Under the pieces are notes generated by a model. That model was given only the letters and a program-made list of their open reading frames with translations. It was not told the DNA's origin and made no database searches. DNA of 64,000 nucleotides from Pelobates cultripes (Eukaryota; Chordata; Amphibia; Anura; Pelobatidae): contig OW240916.1 in NCBI GenBank assembly GCA_933207985.1, positions 82,386,980 to 82,450,979 on the forward strand, read 5' to 3'. Below, one piece after another: positions 48,297 to 61,627 of this stretch (the stretch's first letter is position 1; every line of letters starts with the position of its first letter). Position numbers and translations under genes: made by a program.

Positions 48297-49560
48297 AGAT
48301 AAATCAGTATTTAGCGCCAACAAATTCCACAGCGTTGATCAATGGGTGGACTAACAGACACGTATTTGTAACCAGACGAGTTGGACACAGAAACAGAATG
48401 ATTGAGGGCCCAGCTTAATGAGCTTGCATGCTAAAGGGAGTGGGGTGTAGTGACACAAAAGGTATGGGTAGGGTAGAAAAGTAGGTTGCTAGGATAGTAT
48501 TCACTGAGGGCCTAGTGTTTTGTTTTGCTGACAGTTGCAGGAGAGGAATCAGGGTGCGGGAAGAGAAAGCTGTTGACAGTTTAATTTATATGCTTTCATG
48601 AAGAAGTACGTTTTCAAAGATTTTTTTTTTTTTGGAGTGGAGACTGGTGGAAATCTAACAGAGAGGGTATGGGTGCAGCCCTAGAGAAGATGAGAATCAG
48701 AGGTAGGAGTATGAACAGAGGTTAGACATAGGTCTTCAGCAGAGCGTAGGTGCTAGACAGGACATATGTGTGTATTAGGTAGGAGCAGCATTGTGTAGAG
48801 ATTTGTAAGCAAGTACCAGGATCTTAAATTGAGCCCTATATCTTACAGGAAGTCAATGTAGGAACTGACAGAGTGGAGAGGTGTGGGCGGACAGGAAGAT
48901 GAGCCTTGCCACCGCATTCATTATAGATTGTTACCGAGCAAGTTGGGAACACTTAAGACCACCGAGAAGCGGATTACAGTAGTCCAGGTGAGAGAGGACA
49001 GCGGCATGGACAAGCACCGTAGCCGTATCAGGTGTTAAATATGGGCAGATGCGCGCTATATTTTTGAGATGGAAGCGGCAGGATTTGGCGATTGATTGGA
49101 CATGAGGGGTGAAGTAGAGATCAGAGTCAAAGAGAACACCTATGCAGAGAACCTGAAAGGTAAAGCTGATGGTAGTGACATTGACTTGGAGGGAAACAGA
49201 CAAGGGAGTAGCAACACTTGAGGAAGGGAAGACCAGAAGTTCTGTTTTAGTCAGGTTGTTTAAGGAAATTGGCAACCATCTAGTTGGAAATAGAGAGCCA
49301 GTCAGAGACACAAGTCAAGAGGGGTGGTGAGAAATCATGGGAGGACCGGTACATTTGTGTCATCCACACATAAAAATGATACTGAAAGCCAAAGAAGCTG
49401 ATGAGTTTACCAAAGGAGGCAAATTGAAAACAAAAGGGGGTCAAGGAAAGACGCTTGGGAGCACTAACAGAGAGGGATTGGGGAGACGCGTTGCAATAGA
49501 AACACTGACAGAGCACTGGGAAAGGTAGGAAGACCACCAGGAGAGAGCGGTATCTCGTAG
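48297..49560 (-). mobile_element. non-LTR retrotransposon (CR1/L2/Rex1-like), second copy, degraded
   Basis: Colinear with 20886-22048: the tail block 'tttagcgccaacaaattcca' sits at the left end. Coding fragments 49311-48931 and 49537-49280 on the minus strand carry the same segments ([36 protein letters not shown]) with frame changes. Confidence 0.75.
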
Positions 49561-51682
49561 ACAGAGATTACGGAGGATGAAGATGCGATAGTTCCTTATA
49601 CTTAAATTTTTTTTCATATTTTCCCTTTTTCTTTTCATATTTATCCTGTATTGCATACTTTTTTGGTACATTCTGCAAGGGTAACATGCATACGTGTGTG
49701 TTTACTTATCTTCCAGGTAAACAGTCAATCATTAGTTTTCATAATTTTAGGAGTTTAACTCCCATTCCAAGCACTGCTTAATAAGTAGACAAATATTGAT
49801 CTGTTAAAGTCTGAATCTCCTTTCAAGGTTAGATGCCAAGTTTCAGGGTTACCCCCTTTTAGTAGTGTCCCTCGAGATCTAGCCTTTTCTGTCTTTTTTT
49901 TTTTTTGTTTGTTTGTCATGTGTTGTTCATCTGAGATTGTATTTACTGAATATTAAGATCTTCTAAGGAACAGATGATTATGTCCTGATATGTAAAACCA
50001 TAGAATTCAAAAAGGGGTGTACTCCTCCCCCTGACCCTCCCTCCATGACTGTATAAGCCATATGTCTTGCTTACGGGCCCATGCCTTGTGCACGTTTTTT
50101 GAGGAAGAGAAAAGAAATACCTTCTATTTTCCACAATGTTGGTGATAGGTTCAATTTCCTTTTTTATTTTATTTAATTTTGCACTTTATGAATGAGAAAT
50201 TGATGCCTTTGTAAGCTTTGAGATTGCTAAATGTTTACTCTGCATCATCATACTTAAAGTTACAAAGCTGCATAATTTAGGTCTTATGGCACTCTGGCTA
50301 TGACACTAGCGGTAGAAATCAAATTGATTTGTTTCTAAGTAGCATGCTTAGAGTGTAAGCAATAACCTAATCTGCCAAAATACCTCTTGCTGCATATTAT
50401 AGATCCAAAGATTCCATTCGACTTCTTGTGAAATTGTAGCAGTCAGTATTGTGTTGCTATATACCCCCAGTGCAGAAGCCCATGAACATGAATTAGTACA
50501 TATAATGCACTTACATGACATGTATTCTCAGTGATTATTAAACTACATTAGTTAAAACTGCATGTTTCCCATGTTTTGTTTTTTTTGTGGCTAGTACAAT
50601 AGCCTACTTTTTGACCAGAGTCAAGTGATGAATAAATGAAGATACAGAATGGCAAATTCAATCACATTGAGAATATTTACAAGAATAGAAACATAAATTT
50701 CTACCAAGCAGGAAGCCTTAATGGAACACTATAGAAATACAAACACGTGTTTCCGACTCTATAGTTTTAAAAGTACACTGTGCAGCACTAACCCAGGAAG
50801 CACCTCTAGTGGTAGTCTGACTGCTACTAGAGATGTTCCCATATAGTAGTATAAACGCTACCTTTTCTCTGAAAAGGCAGTGTTTACATTAAGAAACCTG
50901 TAGGGACACGATGTAGACACTAGTACAACTTCATTAAGCTGTAGTTATTCTGGTGACAATAGTGTCCCTTTGTGTTTGCACCCCCCTCCTCCGACCACAA
51001 AAACCCTTTAACCACTTTACCTGATTACTGGCTCCGTCCCTGTCATCAGCATGAGAGGAAATTGAATGTGCATGTGTGGTGAGCGCCGCATGTGCGTTAG
51101 GCCTTCCTCAAAAGAAAGCATTGAATCATTGCTTTCCTATGTGGATTTTCAAGAAGCTGGGTGTCTGGAAAATTCCCTTCCTCCCTAAGGGTTTGTAACC
51201 CTTTAACCCTGCAAAGTAGATGTTGCAACTTCTCTACATTTCTTTACATTGCAGGGTTAAGGGAACAGGGACACTGCATCTAGATCACGTCAATGAGATG
51301 AAGTGTTTTGGGTGCTTATAAGTGTCCCTTTTATGTACAGTTTTTATTTAGATATTTCTTTAACCACGTAGTTTCAGGAAGAATAGTGGTTATGTGATAA
51401 TGCAGTGTAGCTTGATGCCAAATAGCTTTTGCAGATGATTTTTGAGCTGAACATTTTAGGTCCAATCAAAACAGGTACTTTGAAGTGAGGGCAAGTACTA
51501 CTAAGCATAGGTGTTTATTTTTGTTTGTTTTTAAAATATATTGGGCTTATGGTATATGGCTGTAAGCTTTCTGCCCACAGGCTGATAAATTGCAAGTATT
51601 TGTGAAAAATACATATGCTGGCAGAGATAGCTGTACATTGCAAACTGTTTGTCTATATGTAAAATTAATGAAAGAGCTTTAT
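49561..51682 (+). other. crtc1 intron; old repeats only
   Basis: 50719-51330 resembles a diverged TTAA MITE ('atggaacactatagaaatac' at the left; 'cattgaatcattgctttcctatg' inside). Otherwise nothing recognised. Confidence 0.4.
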
Positions 51683-52060
51683 TTAAAGGACCACTATAGG
51701 CACCCAGACCACTTCAGCTTAATGAAGTGGTCTGGGTGCCAGGTCCTTCTAGGGTTAACCATTTTTAAAATAAACATAGCAGTTTCAGAGAAACTGCTAT
51801 GTTTATCAATGGGTTAATCCAGCCTCTAGTGGCTTTCTCATTGACAGCCGCTAGAGGGCTTCCGCGCTTCTCACTGTGATTTTCACAGTGAGAAGACTTT
51901 GCATGCGCATTCAGCCGAAGAGGAGGAGAGCTCCCCGCCCGGTGCTGGAGAAAGAGGTAAGTTTAACCCCTTCGTCTCCCCAGAACCCGGTGGGCACCCT
52001 CAGGGCACTATAGTGCCTGGAAAACGAGTATGTTTTCCTGGCACTATAGTGGTCCTTTAA
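51683..52060. mobile_element. multi-hairpin TTAA MITE (type A), copy 6
   Basis: TTAA-flanked. Hairpins agaccacttc/gaagtggtct, catagcagttt/aaactgctatg, ctcactgtga/tcacagtgag and ggaaaac/gttttcc are all present. The middle is shortened. Confidence 0.8.
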
Positions 52061-52631
52061 CCTGATGTTTCTCAACAAGTAGAAATATACCTGGATGGAA
52101 TAAAATGTATCAGTTCCCCTGAAAGCCAGTACATGGATCTGCACTGCCCTTGGCAAAACTCCCATTTACAGCTCTCTCATCAACATTTCTCTTCATTCCA
52201 ATGTCCCATCATTTTCACCTCCTCTACAAACCCCTGTAGATTACAAAAAAGGTAGCTTTATATTGCAAAACGAACTAATCCTCACTTATAAATGGCCACA
52301 TATCAAATAACAGCTGCAGTCCTCTATTTAGAAGTATATGCATAAGAAATGCTTGAATGTATACGTTTTTTCCAAATATAACAGGCTTTTGTGTTATTTC
52401 TGTACATAGTTTGCCTTAAATGCGCCTTTCATGTCAATATCTGCAATAATTTTCCTTGTTTTTATTAATTTGTCACTACTTTGCTTAAGAAATAAATAGC
52501 AAGAACAGGTGCTCAACATTATGAATATGCAAATTTGTGCAGTCCCTTATTCTTTACATGCTGCCCTTTCATGTTTTTGAATTGTGTTTATATTTAATAT
52601 GGTTTGGGTTTTAGTGGGTTGATGAAATTAT

Positions 52632-52651
52632 ACCTTAACTCGTTGCACCAC
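52632..52651 (+). promoter_or_regulatory. U12-type branch site and AC acceptor
   Basis: ACCTTAAC (52632-52639) fits the minor-class branch consensus TTCCTTAAC. The intron ends CCAC at 52651, so the dinucleotide is AC, about 13 bases after the branch adenosine. There is no long pyrimidine tract. The exon begins GTA GAC in frame. Confidence 0.87.
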
Positions 52652-52713
52652 GTAGACAGTTGTCCCTATGGCTCTGTGTATTTATCACCTCCGCCTGATA
52701 CTAGCTGGAGACG
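52652..52713 (+). CDS. crtc1: crtc1 exon (probable exon 4)
   Basis: The exon is 62 bp, 20 codons plus two bases, phase 0 start and phase 2 end. It encodes [20 protein letters not shown], a CRTC1-type segment. The donor G|GTAGGT follows a split Arg codon. Upstream it uses the AC acceptor of the minor-class intron. Downstream it joins exon 54751 to form the WRRTNSDSAL sequence holding the main SIK/14-3-3 regulatory serine of CRTC proteins. Confidence 0.9.
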
Positions 52714-53169
52714 GTAGGTATACTGCTTTTTGCTGTGTTTTGTCTACTTTTGGATTTTTATAAATTCTGATTGCTATTTATAAAGTAACATCATATTTTG
52801 CAATCGTGTCCATTAAAAGAACTCTTACAGATAATTTTAAATACAGTGGAACATTACGCGAATATAGCAGGGTTGAGAATGCTGCTTCTCCAAACTTTTA
52901 CTTCTAGAACACTAGTAGCCCTGGAATTGTTATTGAACTGTATTTGATCCTTCCCTTGGTGTGATATTCTGTATTATTAAATGAATTTTCCTGTCCCTAA
53001 AATAGCTACAAGCCCCCTCTTCTGTGAAATGTGAAAAGCTTAAAAAGAGCTGTCTTTTAAACTCTGTTTTTCATCCAGTAAGACCAGGCTGGGTAACACT
53101 ATAAAAAACATACATTATTTCAGTAGGCACTTTTAGTGTGCAGAGAGCTCCTAAAAACCATTGAAATGT

Positions 53170-53660
53170 AGAGGGACAATATAGGCACAACTTTAGCTTA
53201 ACCCCTTAAGGACCAAACTTCTGGAATAAAAGGGAATCATGACATGTCACACATGTCATGTGTCCTTAAGGGGTTAATGGAGTGGTTTTGGAGTATTAAT
53301 CATGCCCCTGCATTCTCACTGCTCAATTCTCTGCCAATCAGGAGTTTTATCACCGTGCTTATTCAGCCTTAATCACTTCTCCCTGCATGGTATTTCCTAA
53401 ACACTTCTGTAAAGAGAGATCTGATGTTTACAGTGTGCAACTAAAGTTCAATTTACAGAGCAGATTTCTAAAGCAAGTTAACATCTGCTTGAAAATGAAA
53501 CCCTTTTTTTTGTGAAGGCTGTGTGAGGCACAGCCAGATGAGATGTTGCTAGGGCTGCATGGACAGAAACAAGTGTTTAACTCCTTAATGGCAGAGGATT
53601 GAGACCGGAGGGACATGGTAAGAAAAACTGCTTCAATAATATAAAGTTGTTTTGATGCAT
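53170..53660. mobile_element. TTAA-type MITE (type B) with a nested 80-bp MITE
   Basis: 'agggacaatataggcacaac' and 'agcttaatggagtggtttt' are one element, split exactly at TTAA by the palindrome at 53198-53277. The remainder resembles 14880-15535. Confidence 0.5.
53198..53277. mobile_element. 80-bp TTAA palindromic MITE, copy 2
   Basis: Nearly identical to 16680-16759. Removing it with one TTAA restores the host repeat 'agc-TTAA-tgg', which shows TTAA is the duplicated target. Confidence 0.8.
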
Positions 53661-54750
53661 ATAGTGTTCCTCTAACGCTGAGATCGGACCATGGAGAGGC
53701 AACAGCAGATGACATACCTTGTAGATAATTTCCCAGTTATGCCCACAGGGGGTGAAATGTGACCGATAACGCTGTCTTTGGTGGGGTCTCTGGAGCATCA
53801 AATAAAGTTTGCCTGGGCAGGTTTTTTTATGGTGTTTCTTAACACCAGAGTGGAGTGGCCATGGCTGTCTTGGATTTATACAATTCTTTATTTAGATATG
53901 GATATGTCTGTTAATACAAATCTTTTTAATTCAGTCTGCATAGTAACATAACCAAGGGAAAAATATTTCTCACATTGAGGTTGTCACACACATTGGCATT
54001 TACAAAGGTTCTTTTAAATGCTAGTGTCCATTTTTGTAAACCAGGGATTGCCGGAGGAATAGTCTGGATGATATCTTGTTCACTGCAAGATAATATCCCT
54101 TGTGCAACGGCTTTCAATCTGTTGTACCCCTTTACCCAAGAAGATACTTTATGTGTAAAACTGTTACTCCACCCTTTTACACTTGAATCCTTATTTTTTT
54201 TTTTTTTTTTTGACTCTTCTGAAGTGTGCCAACGTATTCCATCTTTCTGCAACTTTTTATTCCTCTTTTGGCACTTTTTTTTGTTTTGTTTTTTTGCATC
54301 ATGAACTGACCTATATTACATTCTCAAAAATAAGACTTGCAATTTGAAGGATTTTTTTTTATTTTTTATTAAATACAGTGACAACTGTTTATCTGTCTCA
54401 GAAACCCCACCGATCTGATAGTGGCAGAAACATTTGTCCTGAAGAAATGGCCTACTTTTGCACCCCCTTTTTTTTGTATACTTTGCAAGTGATACATTTG
54501 TGGGGACACAAATTATTTATTTTACTTTGTTTACCTTTGGCCTGACCGGCTCTAAAGCAAAGATGTTTTAAAACTACATCTACCATGGTGCTTTCTCATT
54601 CTAAAGGCATGAAATGCATCATGGGAGCTGTAGTTCTACAACATCTGGGGATCTACCTTTTGGGCACCCCTACTCTAGAGGCACTTCTATACAGAAGACT
54701 TGTAATTATTGCATTATTTTTATTTTAGTTATACTTCTATGTCATTTTAG

Positions 54751-54845
54751 GACTAACTCAGATTCTGCATTGCATCAAAGTACAATGAATCCTAGTCAAC
54801 AAGAAGCTTTTAGTGGAAGCTCGCAAGATGTACATCAGAAACGAG
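54751..54845 (+). CDS. crtc1: crtc1 exon (probable exon 5) with the SIK-site serine
   Basis: The exon is 95 bp with acceptor CATTTTAG and donor G|GTAATA. It encodes the second half of an Arg codon, then TNSDSALHQSTMNPSQQEAF and SGSSQDVHQKR. The serine in R-T-N-S-D-S-A-L has Leu at +4 and basic residues upstream. In CRTC proteins this site is phosphorylated by SIK kinases, causing 14-3-3 binding and retention in the cytoplasm. The site is intact. Confidence 0.92.
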
Positions 54846-55310
54846 GTAATATAAAAATATGTCTTTAAGATGGCAGTTTCCCCCCCAAAATAGTATGTAT
54901 TTACACATTTCTGTAAGGTTAATGTTTCTTTACTGTGTCAGTTTTTGAGATACATTGACCACTTATTTGTATCAATGCGTGTGTTACGAAGTACGCTAGG
55001 CAATGTTGTATATAACATAAGTCTTGCTTTTACAAGACCATATTACCAGACTCATGCAGGAAGCACATTGCACCACAACTAGACACACACACATCCAGTC
55101 CTGAAAGGGAGTGTGACCTGCAGACTAAAAAAATGATTTTACTTACTGAATCTCAAAGTGACTTGGGAAGCATCACTACTTGCATAAAGTTCCCATATAT
55201 AAATGATTATCTCCTTGCATGTTAAAAATATTTTTTCATTACTGATGGTAAGCTGTGTTATCTTGTTAAATTTGTATATAGTAAAACTGATTATTTTTCT
55301 TTTTTACCAG

Positions 55311-55396
55311 TGCTGTTACTATCGGTCCCAGGAATGGAAGATAATTCCTCTGAAGCTGATAAAGCCCTAAACAAACAAGGATGGGACACAAAGAAG
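55311..55396 (+). CDS. crtc1: crtc1 exon (probable exon 6)
   Basis: The exon is 86 bp with acceptor TTTTTTACCAG and donor AAG|GTAGTT. It starts in phase 1 (G|TG = Val) and ends in phase 0. It encodes [20 protein letters not shown], then NKQGWDTKK, matching the CRTC1-type segment after the SIK site. The following exons (central and transactivation domains) were not found in 55397-64000. Confidence 0.91.
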
Positions 55397-55465
55397 GTAG
55401 TTTCATGTTTTTTGCAAACATTGATCAGTTTCACTGCTATTGAACATTGTAGGGCAAGTTTTGGA

Positions 55466-55872
55466 TTAAAGGACCGCTATAGCACCCAGACCACTTCAGC
55501 TTAATGAAGTGGTCTGGGTGCCAGGTCCAGCTAGGATTAACCCTTTCTTCTATAAACATAGCAGTTTCAGAAAAACTGCTATGTATATAATAGGGTTAAT
55601 CCAGCCTCTAGTGGCTGTCTCATTGACAGCCGCTAGAGGCGCTTCCACGCTTCTCACTGTGATTTTCACAGTGAGAAGACGCCAGCGTCCATAGGAAAGC
55701 ATTGAGAATGCTTTCCTATGGACTGGCTGAATGCGCGCATGGCTCGTGCCGCTCATGCGCATTCAGCCGATGAGGAGAGTCCCCCACCCAGGGCTGGAAA
55801 AATACGTAAATTTAACCCCTTCCACCCCCCAGAGCCCAAGTATGTTTTCCTGGCACTATAGTGGTCCTTTAA
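55466..55872. mobile_element. multi-hairpin TTAA MITE (type A), copy 7
   Basis: TTAA-flanked, inside the intron 70 bp after the crtc1 exon. Hairpins agaccacttc/gaagtggtct, catagcagttt/aactgctatg, ttctcactgtga/tcacagtgagaa, taggaaagcatt/aatgctttccta and ggctgaatgcgc/gcgcattcagcc are visible. The CCCTGAGGG hairpin is deleted. Confidence 0.8.
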
Positions 55873-56273
55873 AGTATGAATAGAAGTCGGCATGTCTCTC
55901 TGCGTCTTTTTATATGTTATCGGTCTTTCTCTGAAACTTATGGTTTTACTTTACTATCTTTCATCTCTTTATCTCTGTCTACTAGAGATACATCAATTTG
56001 TTAATTAACAAAAAGCTTTGTCTGAAACAAAAATGTTTACTTTGTTTTTGAATATGTGAAATGTTTACGTTTGTTGCGTGATTCAAGGCCCAATTAAGAG
56101 TGGTTTCCAGGTTTACTAGACATTTTATAAAAACAACTGCCAGAATATACAAGTTTAATGTAGGGACCCTGCACATAAGAAGAATTAAAGCATGTTAAGC
56201 CACACAAGTGAGCAAGACCATTTTATTTTATCATCTGAAGCTTTTAATTCCTCTTTTCTTGCTGTGATATAAA

Positions 56274-57031
56274 GCACGGCTTGACAAATTTGTTTGGAAT
56301 CTAGGAGCCAACTAAAAAAGTTAGGAGCCAGTCATTTTCAGCGAGAAAATGCAATTCTTAAAGGGACATTATAGTCACCAGAACCACCACAGCTTGATGT
56401 ATATAGTCTGTCCCTGCAGGTTTTTCAGTATAAGCACTGCATTTTCAGTAAAAAGGGTTTACATTGCTGTTTAGTAACACCTCTAGTGACAGTCACTCAG
56501 ATGGCCACTAGAGTCCTAGGTCACTGCTGCACCTCGTGCAGCACCCACTTTTAGTGTCTCCATTTTCTGCATGGAGGTGCTAAAAGTTCCTTATTGAGAT
56601 TAATGTAATGCATCACTATGAGGAGATGTGGATTGGTACAATTGCTGCACATGCACAAAACCCTCCCAATGCTTTCCTAAGGTAAAGCATTGGTTTAGCT
56701 GAGATCATAAAGATTCATAATCTCAGCCGTGGAGATGGAACCAGCCACTGTGAAACTGACACGGCATGGGGAAAAAAGGTGAGTAAAAACAACTTCCTCA
56801 TGTGATCAGAGTGGGCAGGTACCAAAACGCGCTCACATACACACGCTGACAACATGCTTGCACGCACACACTCTGATGGGCTCACACACACGCACGCACT
56901 CTGGCAGGCACACACACACTTATATATTTTTTTTTTTTATTAAACCCCACTCAACCTTCCTAGCTTTAAGAGGCTAAGTGACGGCAGGTAAGTACCTACG
57001 GGCACGTGCACTTGGGATTTGTCGAGCACTT
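56274..57031. mobile_element. hAT-like element (relative of 14934-15275) with a nested TTAA MITE
   Basis: The left end CACGGCTTGACAAATTTG and right end GGGATTTGTCGAGCACTTG correspond to the termini of the 342-bp hAT copy. A type B MITE begins inside at TTAAAGGGACATTATAGTCACC (56358). The target duplication is not clear. Confidence 0.5.
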
Positions 57032-57496
57032 GTACGTTACGTTCATTAAAGGATCATTCAGTGGCATATATACAAATGAAGATTGTCTCACCACTCTTCA
57101 TTTTTATGAAACTTTAAGTATACTGCTTTCTATCCCAGTTTCCTTAGCTAAACTAAAATTTTAGATTGTTTTTCTTATTAGAACATTTCTCATGATATAG
57201 GCCAGTGATGCCTAACCTTGACACCATAAATTGTTTCTGGACTACATTTCCCATGATGCTCAGCTAGTTTTCATTGATATAGGCTACGTCAGTGGTTCCC
57301 AAACTTTTTAGGTTTAAGGCGCCCTTAATATTTCAATATTTTTCCAAGGCACCCCAAGTCAAAAAAATTTCTAGGTTGTATATCTGTACAGTGCAGCGTC
57401 ATATACTGGGCCCCTAATCTTGGGAGTGGCACTGGTAGATTATTTAAAGAAACAATCCAGGCACCATAACCACTACATTATGTTGTGTGTGTGTTG

Positions 57497-57499
<3 letters not shown>

Positions 57500-57562
<63 letters not shown>
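57500..57562. repeat. (TA)n microsatellite
   Basis: About 31 TA units, followed by TG-rich simple sequence to 57690. Confidence 0.95.
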
Positions 57563-57566
<4 letters not shown>

Positions 57567-57925
57567 TGTGTATATATATGTATATGTACAGGGGTGCAGT
57601 GTGTGTGTATGTGGGGAAATTTGTGCATGAGGTGTACAGGGGTGCGGTGTGTGTGTGTGGTGTGGGGGAGCTATTGTGGGATGTGGGGTTGTCAGAATAT
57701 TTACATCGGCAGACATTTTGTGCTAAGATAAAAATTAAGAGTCTACTGACAGTCACACTTAAAACAGAGTGGACTCCATTTTGGATCTTCAGGCTAAGGA
57801 CGACACATAATTTCTTGCTATCTGTAGCTAGCCAAACAAGGCTGAGCTTAGTAATGTGTTTATATAAACAAAGGAATGAAGTCTCAAAAAGGATGGGGGT
57901 GGAATACAACGAGACGAGTATATTC

Positions 57926-58032
<107 letters not shown>

Positions 58033-60267
58033 TCTCTAACCACTATACACCTATTTTACTATTATATTCATTACATATAATCAGTATTATGTTAATATAG
58101 ACCATTCATGGATAAATATTCATGAAGAAATATCATATTATTTAATAACTATTAGTGGAATAGAAAAATGTCTCACAGCTTCACTAGAAAGCCAGACACA
58201 ATATGTGATAACATAGTAATTCATTTTACTTTCTAAATTTTACAAGGTCCCATTGTAAGAAATAGGGTGAAATTAAGGTTAGGAGGTGTCAAAATTAGAA
58301 ATACGAATTAGAAAAACTGACCGCAAATTTGAGTTCTAGTGGCCATTTAGATTAGCCAAAATTAACGTCAAAATCGTCATCAAAATTAGTTAACCCTTTT
58401 CAGGACAAGAAAGTTTGGTGATGTAAGGAGCGCCATCTACTGGCCAAAATCTAGATGGTGGTCTGTTGGTTAGCCACACCTTCAGGGCCCTATAGGTCCG
58501 ATCAACTACTGACTTAGAGAGTCTGGCCCTTTAAAAAGTAAGGACAAATGGTAGAGGGGAGGTGGGGGGCGCCCTAGGAGAGAGATTCAGGACACTCTGG
58601 GACTAACACTCAACTCTCGTACTCTTTGACTGTACTCAAGAAACTTTCAACTCTCAAACTCTCTTTGACTCAATTCCCCAAACCAACACTACTTTCTCTA
58701 TCACATGCACACCTCCATACAATCATTACCAACCATACCTCCATTCAAGTTCCTGGGACAAATCATCTGATGAGAACATCTACATAACTGGTAATTATGC
58801 TGGTTTTATTTAATTAATTTGAATTAATTAAAATTTTGCTCATAGCTGGAATATATGCCGGGATAAATCTCGGTTAGATTTCAATAATTAGAAATCTTAG
58901 TTAACTAAGGAATATATCGTTATGAAAATTCCATTACTGCAGGTGGAATGAAAGTAACGATATATTAATAATATATTTATCACAAGTTAGCATACCGCTG
59001 TTTTTATCCAGATGTATTGATTTGCTCTGACATAAGATAGTATATCTATTTAGGCAAATTAAAATTCAGCTAAAATTAAATCTGGTAGATTTTTATTGGA
59101 TGGTTCTAGGAATGGTTATGAAAATTATTTAATTGAAAATTGCATGAGGATAGGATATTATATGCCTAGGAGGATCTAGCAAGCATTGAAAGGGTTACTC
59201 AGTTGATCTGTTAGCCAAGATTTTATTGCTTCTCGCTGCTTTCTGAGGAATTCTGTGTTCTGTGGGAAGTTTTGCTTTCTCTCTAAGTGAAGTACCCTCA
59301 TAAATTTTGTATGTCTTGACAGTTGGTGCTGTAGCCTTGTATGCGTTTAAAGCATTGCCATATTGTAATCCAATGTTATACCTAAATATTCACTGATTAT
59401 TATCACGCATGTTACATATTATTATTTTATTATTGTCACAAATTATATTTTTATTAAAAAAAATGTGATTTAGTGTATGGAGTAAAATCCTCATAATGAT
59501 CGTTCTCTAGGATCTAAGAGAATTAAAAATAGTGGGTAATTCTCGAGATATCAATTTTGATATAATAAAATTATTAAATTAATTTTGGAATATATATATA
59601 TATACCCCTCCCTGCTTACTTTTGCCTGGGAGGGGGGACATTTCCTGCAATCCCTGGTGGTCCCTGTGGTGAGAGTGGACTCTAGAAACTTCAGGAGTTG
59701 TTAGAGTTCACTCTTGCGAGATTCGGAGAGTTGCCGTGGTAACCGCGGCAATTCTCTGAGCTCTCGAGAGGAGAACTCGGCACAGCTGCAGGTTAGAGCG
59801 CCCTCCCTCCCTGCCGGCTGTCAGCAAAGTGCTAGCAGGCTGGAGAGGGAGATCTCTGATCTCCCCTCCGGTCCTGCAGAGCCGACAGGGGAAAGCACAG
59901 TTCCCGGTGCTATCATCATAGTACTTGGAAAATAACTTGCAGTGCAGCACACAGTTTGGGAACCGCTGGGCTATTCATTAAAATAACAATTTATTTGCAG
60001 TTATAGATTGATGAACTATTGTCTGTCTGACTAAACAAACATTTATTGCATTCTTAGACCCTAAAAATTCAGTTGAGTAATATTGTTAACAGCTTGATTT
60101 TTTTTTTTTTCGTGAGTCATTCTCCCGAGGATACTTTGTATGGAAGAAGATTCAGCTTAGATCAAAAATGCTTTTTTTCCAGGGCCAAAAAAAGTAATTC
60201 CGAATTAGGTTGGTCTTTATATACCATTTTAAGGGAAAAAAGTTTGCGTTGTTACTCAAAATGGTAC

Positions 60268-60864
60268 TTAAAGGGACTCTTCGGTCACCATAACAAAGGG
60301 TAAACTGTACTCAAACGGTTTAACCCCTTAAGGACACATGACATGTGACATGTCATGATTCCCTTTTATTCCAGAAGTTTGGTCCTTAAGGGGTTAAATT
60401 CAAAGGTTGCCTCCAGCACTGGTCTCTAAGTCCCTCCAAGCTGCCAGTTGGTATCAGGCATCTGGATCTGAGTTACAGAAATGGCATGGCAGAGTGCCAC
60501 CAGGCAGGAGCACTGCTGATTAGATAGTAAACCGACGTTCTAGGCCTATTGATAGCTTTTTTTTTTTTTTTTTTTTTTTATATTTTTAAATGAATGAGGA
60601 GCTACAAATTGGCTTAGAGGATCAGCTAACTGCTCTAGCCAATCAGTGACGTCCCTGTCCGGTGGCACTCCACACTTCATGTAACTCTGATTCTGAAGCC
60701 GGATGCCACCTAGGGGACTTTGAGATCGGTACTGGAGGCAGCTTTTGGGGTTAAACTGTACGAGAACAGCTTAACCCCATAAGGTAAGTGTGCTCGGGGG
60801 CTTCCAAGCACCATAACTATTTCATTTAGGAGAAGTTGTTATGGTGACAGGAGTATCCATTTAA
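60268..60864. mobile_element. TTAA-type MITE (type B relative), nested host
   Basis: The left TTAAAGGGACTCTTCGGTCACC and the right, inverted, match through 'ggtcaccataacaa'/'ttgttatggtgac'. The 78-bp palindrome 60320-60397 sits inside at a TTAA. Confidence 0.65.
60320..60397. mobile_element. TTAA palindromic MITE, copy 3 (inverted)
   Basis: Reverse orientation of 16680-16759, 78 bp, TTAA at both ends, inserted into another MITE. Confidence 0.8.
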
Positions 60865-61593
60865 AAGGACATTATGGCTAATTTTATTTGTTGTGGTGAG
60901 TATATTCATTCCCTTCAGGCTTTTTGCAGTAAACTTTATCTTTTCAGAGAAAATGCAATGTTTACATTACAGCCTAGGGGTACCTCCACTGGCCACCCTC
61001 TGTATGGAGACACTGAACTTTCTTACTTGATTCAATTGCAAAAAAAGGAGAAAAAGGATACAGAGAAGCCCAGAGGATACAATATAACAGTCCTGCGGGC
61101 TTCAAGTATATGGTAAGCAACCCTTAACGTAGTAAAACCTAACTTTTAATAAATAGTTAAAAAAAAATATACCAATATTTATATAAACCAAAATAAATAC
61201 ACCAGCCAAAAGGCTGTGTATATAGAAAGAAGTGCTGGACTAATAGGGAGAAGGGGAAACAAACTTGAATATAAATTCTAGGGATTCTCCTATATAGAGT
61301 AGATAGTAGTACAGGGATCATAAATGCTAAATATAAATGGTCTCAATAGGTCCAAACTAATCTCCCTGCTGCTACCATCCAGTTTAATAATACTAGGTAG
61401 AGTCCCCTAAATCCTCCATAGTCCACTAACCCCTAAAATAAAATAAATAAATCGAAAAGCATAATCAGTGTAAATAGCTGAAAGGGTATATCAAGAATAT
61501 AAGAATAAAGGGTGGCTGATTGGGAGCTAAATGATCAACACAGCTGCAGCATTGTCCCTATCTTTCCCCACCACCCTGTATATCAACTAGTCC

Positions 61594-61627
61594 CGACGCG
61601 CGTTTCGCCTAAACTGGCTCTTCCAAG
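61594..61627 (-). ncRNA. hammerhead-like 3' half in a Penelope-type terminal repeat
   Basis: On the minus strand: GCC-AGTTTA-GGC (stem II), GAAAC, then GCGCGTC. ACG/CGT can form a very short stem III ending in the GTC cleavage triplet, and TCCC/GGGA could form stem I. The CUGANGA part is changed, so it is probably inactive. Confidence 0.35.
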
